DNA from: Halorientalis salina
Lineage (GTDB): Archaea; Halobacteriota; Halobacteria; Halobacteriales; Haloarculaceae
Assembly: GCF_005049285.1 (NCBI RefSeq)
Contig: NZ_SOSC01000002.1
Span: 372,001-436,000 of the forward strand
DNA: 64,000 nt
Direction of reading: 5' to 3'
Positions 16,414-24,893 of the stretch are shown here, one piece after another (positions within the stretch are counted from its first letter, which is position 1; each line of letters starts with the position of its first letter). Below the pieces are notes generated by a model. That model saw only the letters and a program-made list of their open reading frames with translations, made no database searches and was not told where the DNA came from. A program made the position numbers and the translations under genes.

Positions 16414-17402
16414 GCGATCACCTCCTCGGCCGCGCGTTCGCCTGCGCGACCGTCCATCGGGATGCCGAGTTCCGCGAGCGTGCTCGCGCGTTCCTGTGCG
16501 ACCGCCTCGGGGTAGCCCTGTTCGTAGAGTTGATCGACGAGATCGAGCGAGAGCGTCTCCGTCTGGAGACCCACTGTGGGGATGTCGAGATCGGCTTCGG
16601 TGTCGGTCAGTTGGAGCAGCGGCCGGCCGGTGTGGAGCCACTCGGTGATGATGCCCGAGCAATCGGAGATCAGCAGATCGGCCCACAGCAGGCTCTCGCG
16701 GGGCGTGCTCGTGTCGTCGAAGGTGACGTTCGGGAGGCCGGCGATGCGTTCTTTACAGGCCTCGGTCAGTGTCCGCCCCGGCTCCTCGATGCGGTCCATC
16801 GGATGGGGGCGGAATCGGAGCTCGTAGTCGGAATCGGCGAACACGTCGAGCACCCGGCTCGCCGTTCGCAGGTAGCTCCCGCCGCCGTAGTTGTGGTTCG
16901 TGGGCGCATAGAGAACCCGACGCTCCCGGGGCAGGGTCGTACTGACGAGGGCGTCCGCTTCGGGCACGCCGACGACGCTGACGTTGACGGTCTCGGGAAA
17001 GGCCTCGCGGTAGTGGTCGGCCCAGTGCTCGCCCGGGGCAAGCGCCAGGTCGACCACGTCACCAAGGTCGCGCGTCGTCGTCCGCGCCTCGCCGCGACCC
17101 AGCGAGGCCCCGTGCCGGACGTGGACGAGCGGATACTCGCGCTGGAAGGCCGGTTGCTCGTCGAGAACCTCCGTGGTGAACCGGTGGTTCTGGACGATCA
17201 CGTCGGGATCGATGTCGAACACGGCCGCATCGAGGTCCTCGACGGACGCGATCGAGCGTTCGACGACCGGAATCGACTGCGGACAGCCGCTCCCGTCCGG
17301 ACGCAAGGGCAGAACGGCCGACGAGTCGCCCAGATGTCGGTCGATCGAAACGAAGGTTTTCTGCATGAAGCGCCGGTCGAGTGTATAGAGGATGGTAACC
17401 AT
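16401..17402 (-). CDS. CDP-glycerol glycerophosphotransferase family (TagB/TagF-like) protein
   Basis: A 333-residue GT-B-like transferase. Diagnostic parts are VHVRHGASLGRG (compare WHG-TPLK-G in TagF enzymes), VLYAPTNHNYGGGSYL, ELRFRPHP, and the C-terminal LLISDCSGIITEWLHTGRPLL, equal to the TD-SS-xDY nucleotide-binding motif of CDP-glycerol glycerophosphotransferases. In Gram-positive bacteria these enzymes polymerise poly(glycerol phosphate). Here the product may be a phosphodiester-bearing glycan or a modified polar lipid. It is the first gene of a minus-strand set with the nucleotidyltransferase and probably the glycerophosphodiesterase. Confidence 0.87.
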   Translation of the reverse strand: MVTILYTLDRRFMQKTFVSIDRHLGDSSAVLPLRPDGSGCPQSIPVVERSIASVEDLDAAVFDIDPDVIVQNHRFTTEVLDEQPAFQREYPLVHVRHGASLGRGEARTTTRDLGDVVDLALAPGEHWADHYREAFPETVNVSVVGVPEADALVSTTLPRERRVLYAPTNHNYGGGSYLRTASRVLDVFADSDYELRFRPHPMDRIEEPGRTLTEACKERIAGLPNVTFDDTSTPRESLLWADLLISDCSGIITEWLHTGRPLLQLTDTEADLDIPTVGLQTETLSLDLVDQLYEQGYPEAVAQERASTLAELGIPMDGRAGERAAEEVIACTR

Positions 17403-17707
17403 TCTGACTAAATCGTCTCCGGTGAAACTGGTTGACTGCCGATTCGATCCGGGTCCGCCGCTCTCAAGACGGCAAAGGTAGCATCAATACACCATCCGAA
17501 TCATTAACTTTACCGGCTTAATTTATTGAAAACAACCGTAGCTACTCGGATCCGACACCACAATCTTCCAGAAAGTAAGGAGCAGGCACTGTCGCCACAC
17601 CGGTCGGGTCGCCCCGGGCCGGGCGTATAGGGAACACCACGAGACGTATCGGACCGGCGAGTCGGAGTGACCGGTTACACTTTTTCCTTCCAGTATCGAC
17701 TGGACGT
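17403..17707. other. Intergenic region between divergent genes, AT-rich centre
   Basis: 305 bases separate the minus-strand glycerophosphotransferase-like gene and the plus-strand permease. The stretch about 17490-17540 is strikingly AT-rich (CATTAACTTTACC, TTAATTTATTG) and could hold promoters for either side or a horizontally acquired remnant. Short reading frames on the minus strand here (65-73 codons) lack any recognisable feature. No RNA gene was recognised. Confidence 0.4.
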
Positions 17708-18940
17708 ATGCTCTCGGCACTGTCTGGCACGGACCGATACCGGACCGGCTGGTGGCTGTTCACGCTCGCACTCGGCGGGGCCTTCGCGTTCGTGGTGTTC
17801 TCGTTCGTCGGGACGTTCGTCTTCGGCGTGTTTCTCTACTACGGACTCCGGCCGCTGCAACGACGGCTCCAGCGCCACGTCCCCGCGGAGGCCGCCGCGA
17901 CGATCGCCCTGCTCGTCGTGGCGCTTCCGATGCTCGTCCTCGTCGGTTCGCTCGCCGTCGTCGGCATCGGTGAACTGCTCGCCGTCCTCGACGGCGCCCC
18001 GATCAGGGAGACGATCAACTCGTACGTCGATCTGTCGGCGGTGTCGGAACCCCTCGACGGCGCCGAGCAGTTGGGAGCCGAGGGCGCGTCGATCCAGAGC
18101 GTCGCCGCGGCCAGTCTGGGCGTTCTCGCCTTCCTGACCGACGTTCTGTTGCACCTGTTCATCGCGGTGACCGTCGCGTTCTACCTGTTGCGCGACGACG
18201 AGCGCATCAGGGCCTGGTTCGAGGGGAACGTCGCCGGGCAGGGGACGACCGGTCACGCCTACGCGACCGCCGTCGACCGCGATCTGGGCACCATCTACTT
18301 CGGCAACGTCCTGCTGGTCGGCGTCGTGGCCGCGATCACGCTCGCCTTCTACCACGCGTTCAATCTCCTCGCGCCGACCGCGCTGACCATCCCGTTCCCG
18401 ACGGCGCTCGCCTTGCTCACCGGCGTCGCGAGCATGGTCCCGATCGTCGTCGGCAAACTCGTCTACGTGCCGCTGACCGCGTATCTCGGCACAGTCGCGT
18501 TCCGGACCGACCCCTCGCTGCTGGCCTTCCCGATCGCCCTCTTCGTGGCCTGTCTGGTCTTCGCCGACCTCGTGCCGATGGGGTTGCTCCTGCCACGCAT
18601 CGCCGGCCGGAAGACCCACGTGGGACTCGTCCTGTTCGCGTACATCCTCGGACCGATCCTCTTCGGGTGGTACGGCCTGTTCCTCGGCCCCCTGCTGCTG
18701 GTGCTGGGCATCCAGACCGTCCGCATCAACCTCACCGAACTGCTCCACGGCCGCCCGCTCACACCGCGTGTGACGGCCGCCGGCTCGATCGGATCGGACC
18801 CCGCCGTCGCCACGTCGGACGGGACCCCAGCGGACCACGAGGATGGGGGTGTGGCCGCCACGGACCACGAGGAGACGGACGTCGAGACCGCAGACGGCTC
18901 GACCGACGCCGACGATTCACCCGGCACTGACGACGAGTGA
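17708..18940 (+). CDS. AI-2E family permease-like membrane protein (paralogue 1)
   Basis: A 410-residue polytopic membrane protein with about eight hydrophobic helices in the AI-2E (PerM/TqsA) pattern: two N-terminal helices, an amphipathic region (about 95-150), then TVAFYLLRDDERI and a C-terminal four-helix bundle ending GPILFGWYGLFLGPLLLVLG. The terminal 60 residues are acidic and probably disordered in the cytoplasm. Members export small molecules or ions; the name comes from autoinducer-2, which is not expected in archaea. A shorter paralogue follows in the same orientation. Substrate unknown. Confidence 0.87.
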   Translation: MLSALSGTDRYRTGWWLFTLALGGAFAFVVFSFVGTFVFGVFLYYGLRPLQRRLQRHVPAEAAATIALLVVALPMLVLVGSLAVVGIGELLAVLDGAPIRETINSYVDLSAVSEPLDGAEQLGAEGASIQSVAAASLGVLAFLTDVLLHLFIAVTVAFYLLRDDERIRAWFEGNVAGQGTTGHAYATAVDRDLGTIYFGNVLLVGVVAAITLAFYHAFNLLAPTALTIPFPTALALLTGVASMVPIVVGKLVYVPLTAYLGTVAFRTDPSLLAFPIALFVACLVFADLVPMGLLLPRIAGRKTHVGLVLFAYILGPILFGWYGLFLGPLLLVLGIQTVRINLTELLHGRPLTPRVTAAGSIGSDPAVATSDGTPADHEDGGVAATDHEETDVETADGSTDADDSPGTDDE

Positions 18941-18961
18941 GGGGTCTCCGGGACTCCCACC

Positions 18962-18968
18962 TTTTTTT
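18962..18968 (+). terminator. Putative oligo-T terminator between the AI-2E paralogues
   Basis: Seven consecutive T (then GTTT) begin 22 bases after the first permease stop and 22 bases before the next ATG. This is a typical haloarchaeal termination tract, suggesting the two permeases are not one transcript, although read-through is possible. Confidence 0.45.
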
Positions 18969-18989
18969 GTTTGCGGTCTACGGGGTAGT

Positions 18990-19997
18990 ATGGACACCAG
19001 TCGTGGGTTCCTCGTCGCGCTCGCACTCGTGTTACTGGCGCTCTCGATCGCCTTCGTGCTCCCGTACCTCCAGTTTTTCCTGCTGGCCGTGTTGCTCGCG
19101 TACGTCCTCGGGCCGGTCCAGCGGCGACTGCAGCCCCGGATCGGGGAGCAGGTCGCGGCCGTGCTGCTCGTCCTGGGGACGACAGTCGTCGTGCTGGTAC
19201 CGCTGTTCGTCGTCGGTCGGGTCGTCGTCTCCGAGGGACTCAGCATCGTTCGCCAGGTCAGGCGGGGAGAGATCACGCTCACGCGGGCCGAAGACCAGAT
19301 TCGGCAACTCACCGGCGTCGAGGTCGACCTCGGGGGAACGCTCAGGACCGTCGTCCGTGACGGGGGAACGGACGCGTTCGGAGGGCTGCTGGGCGCGTTC
19401 GGCGTGGTCACGCATCTGCTCCTCGGATCCGGGATAACGGTGTTTCTCCTCTATTATTTCCTCAAGGACGGCCCGGCGTTCATGGGCTGGCTCCGGCGGA
19501 CGATCCCGCTTCAGGACCGCGTGCAGGACGAACTGTACGCCGAGATCGACGCGATCATGTGGGCCGTCCTGGCCGGCCACGTCCTCATCGCCGTGATCCA
19601 GGGGGGTCTCGCCGGCCTCGGCCTGGCCGTCGTCGGAATCCCCAACGCCCTGTTCTGGACGGCCGTGATGGTCGTTCTCTCGCTGTTGCCCCTCGTCGGC
19701 TCGTTCCTGGTCTGGGGGCCGGCCGTGCTCTTCCTGGGCCTGTCCGAACAGCCCGTTCCCGCCCTGTTCCTGCTGGTGTGGGGAACGATCGTCGTCGGCG
19801 TCTCCGACGACTACCTGCGACCCATCGTCGTCGACCGGTACGCACAGGTCAGCCCCGCCGTCATCGTCCTCGGCCTCATCGGTGGCATCTCGGTCATCGG
19901 CCTCATGGGGATCTTCTTCGGCCCCGTCGTGATCGGCACGCTCCGTGCGACGCTGGACGTGTTCCGCAGGGAATCGCCGCTGCATCCCGGCCGGTAG
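18990..19997 (+). CDS. AI-2E family permease-like membrane protein (paralogue 2)
   Basis: A 335-residue paralogue of the preceding protein, lacking the acidic tail. Family pattern: two N-terminal helices (FLVALALVLLALSIAFVL, then FFLLAVLLAYVLGPVQRRL), an amphipathic central part, FLLYYFLKDGP, then paired helices with LPLVGSFLVWGPAVLFLG, a DDYLRPIVVDR loop and a final LMGIFFGPVVIGTL. The DDYLRP loop is well conserved in the family. It is likely an exporter or channel of unknown substrate. The ATG at 18990 follows a TAG stop and oligo-T tract, excluding a longer start. Confidence 0.9.
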   Translation: MDTSRGFLVALALVLLALSIAFVLPYLQFFLLAVLLAYVLGPVQRRLQPRIGEQVAAVLLVLGTTVVVLVPLFVVGRVVVSEGLSIVRQVRRGEITLTRAEDQIRQLTGVEVDLGGTLRTVVRDGGTDAFGGLLGAFGVVTHLLLGSGITVFLLYYFLKDGPAFMGWLRRTIPLQDRVQDELYAEIDAIMWAVLAGHVLIAVIQGGLAGLGLAVVGIPNALFWTAVMVVLSLLPLVGSFLVWGPAVLFLGLSEQPVPALFLLVWGTIVVGVSDDYLRPIVVDRYAQVSPAVIVLGLIGGISVIGLMGIFFGPVVIGTLRATLDVFRRESPLHPGR

Positions 19998-20084
19998 CGC
20001 CGCCCGCCGCCGAACGTCGGCGCGGTCGAGCGCCCCGTCGGTCCCCACCCGGACGCCAACAGCGACAGTCCCAGCGATCGCCGA

Positions 20085-20097
20085 TTAATAACTCGTG
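20085..20097 (+). repeat. Upstream copy of TTAATAACTCGTG
   Basis: A perfect 13-base repeat of the sequence at 20150-20162, 65 bases apart, in the 183-base gap before the metal ATPase gene. It may be a duplicated promoter or an operator half-site. Confidence 0.5.
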
Positions 20098-20149
20098 CGG
20101 TCAGAGATAGTAAAACGAGGTATCTAATCGCCCAACGCTAACAGCGAAG

Positions 20150-20162
20150 TTAATAACTCGTG
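20150..20162 (+). promoter_or_regulatory. TATA-like promoter element of the metal ATPase gene (second copy of a 13-bp repeat)
   Basis: TTAATAACTCGTG with its AT-rich half (TTAATAA) 25-31 bases before the ATG at 20181, ideal for a TATA box. The identical copy at 20085 suggests duplication or a repeated regulator-binding site. Confidence 0.5.
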
Positions 20163-20180
20163 AGCGAGTAGGGCCGCTCA

Positions 20181-22511
20181 ATGAGCGGCGAAGACCCGGA
20201 CGGAGAGAGAGGGGACCCCGGACCGGTGGCTGGTCCAGCGCTCCAGTTACAGGTCCCCGAAATGGACTGTGCTTCGTGTGTCGGGACCGTCGAGAGTGCG
20301 CTCCGTGGGGTCGACGGGACCGACGAGATGGAACTCAGTCCAACCACGGGACGGGTGACCGTCGGCTACGACGGTCGTGGCGAGACGCGGCAGGCAGCCG
20401 TCAGCGCCGTGGAAGCGGCCGGGTACGGGGTGAGAGGGGTTTCGGTAGACGGTGACGACACGGCGGCGGGACCCGCGACGACGCCACCGGTCTGGCAGAC
20501 GCAGAGAGCGGTCAAGACCGCCGTCAGCGCCGTCCTGCTGGTGGTCGCGCTGGCGATACGGTTCCTGTTCCCCGGCCTCGACGGCGTGGTCGCCAGTCCG
20601 TTCGGCCAGGGGCTGACCGTCGCCGACGGCGTCTTGCTCGCGGCGATCGCCGTCGGCGGCCAGGTGATCCTCCGGAACGGCTACTACTCGGCGAAGAGTT
20701 TCAGTCTCGACATCGACTTCCTGATGAGCGTCGCCGTGGTGGGTGCCACGGGCGTCTCGCTGTTCACGAGCGAGCAGTTGTACATCGAGGCCGCCTCGCT
20801 CGCCGTGCTGTTCAACGTCGCCGAACTCCTGGAGCGGTACGCCGTCGACCGGGCGCGCAACTCGCTGGGCGAACTGCTCAAACTCTCGCCCGAGACCGCA
20901 CTGGTTAGACGCGGCGGGGAACTGATCGACGTTCCAGCCGACGCGGTCGCCGTCGGCGAAACCGTCGTGGTCGAACCCGGCGAGAAGGTGCCCCTCGACG
21001 GCGAGGTGATCGAGGGCGAAAGCGCGGTCAACGAGGCGCCCATCACCGGCGAGAGCGTGCCGGTAGACAAGACGGTCGGCGACGAGGTGTTCGCCGGGGC
21101 CATCAACGAGAACGGCTACCTCGAAATCGAAGTGACGGCGGCCGCGGGCGACAGCACGCTCGCCCGCGTCATCGACCTCGTCGAGAGCGCCCAGGAGCGA
21201 AAGACGAAACGCGAGCAGTTCGTCGACCGCTTCGCGGGCTACTACACGCCGGTCGTCGTGACGGCCGCGATCCTCACTGCAGCGGTCCCGCCGCTCGTCT
21301 TCGGGCTCCCGGCCATCGAGTGGTTCGTCCGGGGCATCACGTTCCTCGTCATCGCCTGCCCCTGTGCGTTCGTCATCAGCACGCCCGTCACGGTGGTGTC
21401 GGGCATCACCAGCGCCGCCCGCAACGGCGTCCTCATCAAGGGCGGCGACCACCTCGAACGGATGGGCGAGATCGACGCCATCGCGCTAGACAAGACGGGG
21501 ACCCTGACCACGGGCGAACTCCGCGTGACCGACGTAGTGCCCCTCAACGGGAACACCGAAAACGACGTACTTCGGTGTGCCAGCGGGCTGGAAACCCGGA
21601 GCGAACACCCCATCGCAGCGGCCATCGTCGGCCACGCCGAGGCCGAGGGCGTCCCGGACGGCGACCGCGAGGTCGACGGCTTCGAGAGCCTCACCGGGCA
21701 GGGCGTGCGCGCGGAACTGGGCGGAGCGATCCACTATGCGGGCAAGCCCGACCTGTTCGACGAGTTGGGCTTCGACCTGAGCCACGTCCACTTCACGACG
21801 AGCGCGGGCGACCTGCCCGCGGACACGCGAGCGCAGTGCGAACGCGAGGGCTGTCTCGACCTCGTCGAGGAGACGATTCCCCGCCTCCAGGCCGAGGGCA
21901 AGACCGTCGTCGTGATCGGGACCGAGGAGGAAATCGAGGGACTCATCGCCGTCGGCGACACGGTCCGTCCGGACGCCAAGCGAGCCGTCGCGGCGTTACA
22001 GGAGCGCGGGCTCACTCCCGTGATGCTCACCGGCGACAACGAGGGCACGGCCCGAGCGGTCGCCGACGAAGTGGGCGTCGCGGAGTTCCGGGCCGGACTC
22101 CTCCCCGAGCAGAAAGTCGAGGCCGTCGAGGACCTCCAAGACGAATTCGGCACGGTGGCGATGGTCGGCGACGGCATCAACGACGCGCCGGCGCTGGCGA
22201 CCGCCGACGTGGGCGTGGCGATGGGCGCGGCCGGCTCCGATACGGCCATCGAGACGGCCGACATCGGCCTGCTGGGCGACGACCTCTCGCGGCTCCCCTA
22301 CCTGGCCGACCTCTCCAGAACCGGCAACGGCGTCATCCGACAGAACATCTGGGGGTCGCTCGGCGTGAAGGCGCTGCTGGCGATTGGCATCCCGTTCGGC
22401 CTCGTGGGCGTCATCCACGCCGTCCTCATCGGCGACGTGGGAATGACGACGGCCATCACCGGCAACGCGATGCGACTCGGCCGGCTGAAACCCGAGGACG
22501 TACTGGAGTAG
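20181..22511 (+). CDS. Heavy-metal-translocating P1B-type ATPase
   Basis: A 776-residue metal efflux pump. An N-terminal heavy-metal-associated domain has MDCASCV (C30, C33). Membrane helices follow, with the actuator motif PITGESVPVDK, the ion-path motif CPC near residue 393 (IACPCAF), the phosphorylation site DKTGTL near 437, the SEHPIA nucleotide-site HP, and the hinge GDGINDAPAL. CPC places it with Cu or Zn/Cd pumps. A large insert in the P-domain (about 520-580) carries CEREGC, a possible extra metal site seen in Zn/Cd-type pumps. It is probably metal-induced; the repeats upstream may bind a regulator. The gene stands alone. Confidence 0.93.
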   Translation: MSGEDPDGERGDPGPVAGPALQLQVPEMDCASCVGTVESALRGVDGTDEMELSPTTGRVTVGYDGRGETRQAAVSAVEAAGYGVRGVSVDGDDTAAGPATTPPVWQTQRAVKTAVSAVLLVVALAIRFLFPGLDGVVASPFGQGLTVADGVLLAAIAVGGQVILRNGYYSAKSFSLDIDFLMSVAVVGATGVSLFTSEQLYIEAASLAVLFNVAELLERYAVDRARNSLGELLKLSPETALVRRGGELIDVPADAVAVGETVVVEPGEKVPLDGEVIEGESAVNEAPITGESVPVDKTVGDEVFAGAINENGYLEIEVTAAAGDSTLARVIDLVESAQERKTKREQFVDRFAGYYTPVVVTAAILTAAVPPLVFGLPAIEWFVRGITFLVIACPCAFVISTPVTVVSGITSAARNGVLIKGGDHLERMGEIDAIALDKTGTLTTGELRVTDVVPLNGNTENDVLRCASGLETRSEHPIAAAIVGHAEAEGVPDGDREVDGFESLTGQGVRAELGGAIHYAGKPDLFDELGFDLSHVHFTTSAGDLPADTRAQCEREGCLDLVEETIPRLQAEGKTVVVIGTEEEIEGLIAVGDTVRPDAKRAVAALQERGLTPVMLTGDNEGTARAVADEVGVAEFRAGLLPEQKVEAVEDLQDEFGTVAMVGDGINDAPALATADVGVAMGAAGSDTAIETADIGLLGDDLSRLPYLADLSRTGNGVIRQNIWGSLGVKALLAIGIPFGLVGVIHAVLIGDVGMTTAITGNAMRLGRLKPEDVLE

Positions 22512-23300
22512 CTACTCCCCTTCGAACTCCGGGTCCCGTTCTTCGAGCGCGGCCCCGAACCCTTCCCTGCGGTCGTGCGTGTCCCAGATCTCGACCGCTC
22601 GTTCGTGTTCCATGTCCAGTCCCTCGTCCATGGACACGTCGAAGGCGGCGTCGAGACACTCCTTGGCGCGCGTCATGCCGAGCGGGGCCCGCGTCGCCAA
22701 CTCGTCGGCGAGCGCCTGGGCCTCCTCGTCAACGGTCCCAGGGTCGACCACTTCGTGGACGAGGCCGATGCGTTCGGCCTCCGCGGGGTCGATGAAGTCG
22801 CTCCGCATGACGAGGTCCTTCGCACGCGAGAGCCCGATCAGACGGGGAAGCCGCTGGGTCGACCCGCCGCTCGGGAAGATGCCCAGTTTCGTCTCCCGGA
22901 GCCCGTATTTCGCGTCCGAGCCGATGACCCGGAAATCCGCCGGGAGTGCGAGCTCGAAGGCCCCGGCGACGGCCGCCTTCTTGATGCCCGCGACGGTCGG
23001 GACCGAGACGGCCTCGATCGCGTCGAACAGCTCCCGGAGCTTCGCGTGGAACTCCTCGTGTTCGTCGTGGTCGGCCGAGAACATCATCTCCAGGTTCATC
23101 CCGGCACAGAATACCGACCCGTTGCCCAGGAGCGTCATCGCACGCACGTCCTCGCGGTCTTCGACCCGCTCGATGGCCTCGGTCAGGTCTCTGATGACGT
23201 CCTGATTTATGGCGTTGCGCTTATCCGGCCGGTTCAGCCACACGTCCGCCCGGTGTCCGTCGAACTCCACGACCGCCGTTCCCGTGCCGATCTCTGGCAT
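22512..23300 (-). CDS. Enoyl-CoA hydratase/isomerase family protein
   Basis: A 262-residue crotonase-fold enzyme. It shows LNRPDKRNAIN near residue 22, the first oxyanion-hole segment GSVFCAGMNLEMM near 61, and the second AAVAGAFELALPADFRV near 110. A LGIFPSGGSTQRLPRLIG stretch follows, in which the catalytic Glu positions of true hydratases (GIxP-GG) are partly altered (FPSGG), so isomerase or another crotonase reaction is possible. It probably acts in fatty acid or amino acid CoA metabolism. Its stop abuts the stop of the convergent P-type ATPase gene. Confidence 0.9.
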   Translation of the reverse strand: MPEIGTGTAVVEFDGHRADVWLNRPDKRNAINQDVIRDLTEAIERVEDREDVRAMTLLGNGSVFCAGMNLEMMFSADHDEHEEFHAKLRELFDAIEAVSVPTVAGIKKAAVAGAFELALPADFRVIGSDAKYGLRETKLGIFPSGGSTQRLPRLIGLSRAKDLVMRSDFIDPAEAERIGLVHEVVDPGTVDEEAQALADELATRAPLGMTRAKECLDAAFDVSMDEGLDMEHERAVEIWDTHDRREGFGAALEERDPEFEGE

Positions 23301-23393
23301 GCTAACACAGTAACCGAATCGAGGTAAAAACCCACCGGCAGGCGAGAAACGCGCGTCGAAGCCTTACAATGGAAGGGGGTTTCGGGTCGGGAG

Positions 23394-23756
23394 TCAGAAC
23401 CGAACCAGTTCCGACTGGGTTTCGTCCCGACTCTGCGAAGACGGGTTTCCGCGCCGGGCCCCACTCACGAGATACCCGTCGGCGTCGCGGTCGTCGGCCT
23501 GGGAGACATCTTGAATCCAGACGGTCGTTCCCGGACTGCTCAGGTCGCGTGCCCACGCACGGGCGAGCGGTTTCGAGCCGAAGCGGCGGATCGTTCCCCG
23601 GTCGTTGACCCACTCGCCGACCGCGCGACACCTGCGACGGGCGGACGGTTTGATCTCGACGACGTAGCCGGAGTCGGTCACAGTCGGGCTTTGCGTTCCA
23701 GCTACTTCGACCGCTCGGTGGGACACGGGAGCGGGGTTCGCGGGGTATCTTTTCAT
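23394..23756 (-). CDS. Conserved small basic haloarchaeal protein, function unknown
   Basis: A 120-residue frame with a core GYVVEIKPSARRRCRAVGEW, then FGSKPLARAWARDLSSPGTTVWIQDV, which reads like a compact folded domain. It is unusually basic for this proteome and Arg-rich. The C-terminal 30 residues are polar and likely disordered. There is no signal peptide or membrane helix. It is divergent from the DUF151 nuclease gene with only 23 bases between starts, so the two probably share a promoter region. I cannot assign a function. Confidence 0.62.
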   Translation of the reverse strand: MKRYPANPAPVSHRAVEVAGTQSPTVTDSGYVVEIKPSARRRCRAVGEWVNDRGTIRRFGSKPLARAWARDLSSPGTTVWIQDVSQADDRDADGYLVSGARRGNPSSQSRDETQSELVRF

Positions 23757-23779
23757 ACCTTCCCGACGTACTGTGTGCC

Positions 23780-24220
23780 ATGAACGAGGCCACCGTCGAG
23801 GGTGTCGGCGTCGGAGTCGGCGACGAAGGGTCGGGCGCGCCCGTCGTCGTCCTGAGCGCGCGCGACGAACTCCTGCCGATCTTCATCAGCAACGACCAGG
23901 CACAGTCGATGCAACTGGCGCTCGACGGCGAGCCGTTCGACCGGCCGCTGACACACGACCTGTTCGTCCAGATGGTTGCGGAGTTCGGCGGGGCCATCGA
24001 CCGGGTCCGCATCGACGACCTGGCCGACGGCACCTTCTACGCCAAGATCGACGCGGAGCAGTACCACGGCGGCGAGCGCACGGAACTGGTCTTCGACGGC
24101 CGCCCGAGCGACGGCATCGCCCTCGCCTTGCGCGTGGACTGTCCCATCCTCGTCTCCGACGAGGTCCTGGACGACGCCGGCCGCTCCCCCGAGGAGTTCG
24201 ACGTCGAAGGCGCGGAGTGA
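23780..24220 (+). CDS. Bifunctional nuclease (DUF151) family protein
   Basis: A 146-residue protein of the DUF151 fold: LSARDELLPIFISNDQAQSMQLAL near residues 26-45, the central THDLFVQMVAEFG, then strands GTFYAKIDAE and the signature FDGRPSDGIALALRVDCPI. Characterised relatives have DNase/RNase activity, and plant versions act in defence; archaeal roles are not established. The acidic C-terminus is typical of halophiles. It is convergent with the coaD-like gene, whose stop directly abuts this one. Confidence 0.9.
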   Translation: MNEATVEGVGVGVGDEGSGAPVVVLSARDELLPIFISNDQAQSMQLALDGEPFDRPLTHDLFVQMVAEFGGAIDRVRIDDLADGTFYAKIDAEQYHGGERTELVFDGRPSDGIALALRVDCPILVSDEVLDDAGRSPEEFDVEGAE

Positions 24221-24688
24221 CTACCGCAGGTTGCCGTGTTGGTCGATCTCGCCGTGGGCGATTCGCGTCGAGGAGATGCGCTCGCCGTCCTCTGCGAGGA
24301 CGTACGGCGCGACGATCCCGTCGACCGGTTCGAACCCCGCCGCGCGCCGCTGGTCGTTGATCCCTGCGAGTTGTGCGGCCGTCTCCGGCGAGACGACCAG
24401 GGCGTCGATATCGGCTTCCTCGGTGACGATCCCGTGCTCGCTCGTCAGTTCGCGGACCTCCCACTCGCGCCCCCACTCGTCGCCCGCCTCCAGGGCGGCC
24501 TCGACAGCCGCGACCCGGTCGCCAAAGGCCGGGACCGCTCGGCTTCGTGACGACCGGGCGAACTCGTCGCTGGTGACGCCGATGACGAGACCCCCGTCCC
24601 CGTATCGCAGCGCGGTCCGCAGGAGGTTCCGGTGCCCGTCGTGTAACGGCCCGAACGTTCCCGCGACCGCGACGCGCGTTTCGGTCAT
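24221..24688 (-). CDS. coaD: Phosphopantetheine adenylyltransferase (archaeal/eukaryotic type)
   Basis: A 155-residue nucleotidyltransferase of the coenzyme A pathway, joining ATP and 4'-phosphopantetheine to dephospho-CoA. It has the GTFGPLHDGHRNLL signature (HxGH equivalent D-GH), IDALVVSPETAAQLAGIND for substrate contacts and the C-terminal ERISSTRI (ISSTRI motif). Length and motifs match the archaeal CoaD group. The start at 24688 (MTETRV) is preferred to a start seven codons upstream. It is a single gene, cytoplasmic. Confidence 0.93.
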   Translation of the reverse strand: MTETRVAVAGTFGPLHDGHRNLLRTALRYGDGGLVIGVTSDEFARSSRSRAVPAFGDRVAAVEAALEAGDEWGREWEVRELTSEHGIVTEEADIDALVVSPETAAQLAGINDQRRAAGFEPVDGIVAPYVLAEDGERISSTRIAHGEIDQHGNLR

Positions 24689-24893
24689 GGCATAGCCTGG
24701 ACCGGCCACCTACTTCAAGACTCGACCCAGTACCAGCCCGCTACTGCGGCCGAAGCGACCGCATACTAACGGACGTTCCGCCACAGGTACGAGCGAACCG
24801 ATGCAGACAGGCATCACACCCCGCGTCGGGACCGAGGTCCGACCGGCGGTCGGCCCGGCGTCGATCGACGGGTGTGCGTGACGAGTCGCCAGC

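Noticed and set aside
17523-17763. Minus-strand frames of 65 and 73 codons in the gap before the first permease
   Set aside because: No domain, no start signal and codon use unlike the genome; the AT-rich gap explains the open frames.
24320-24345. tRNA T-loop-like GGTTCGAACCC within the coaD gene
   Set aside because: It lies inside a well-supported coding sequence and lacks the rest of a tRNA fold.
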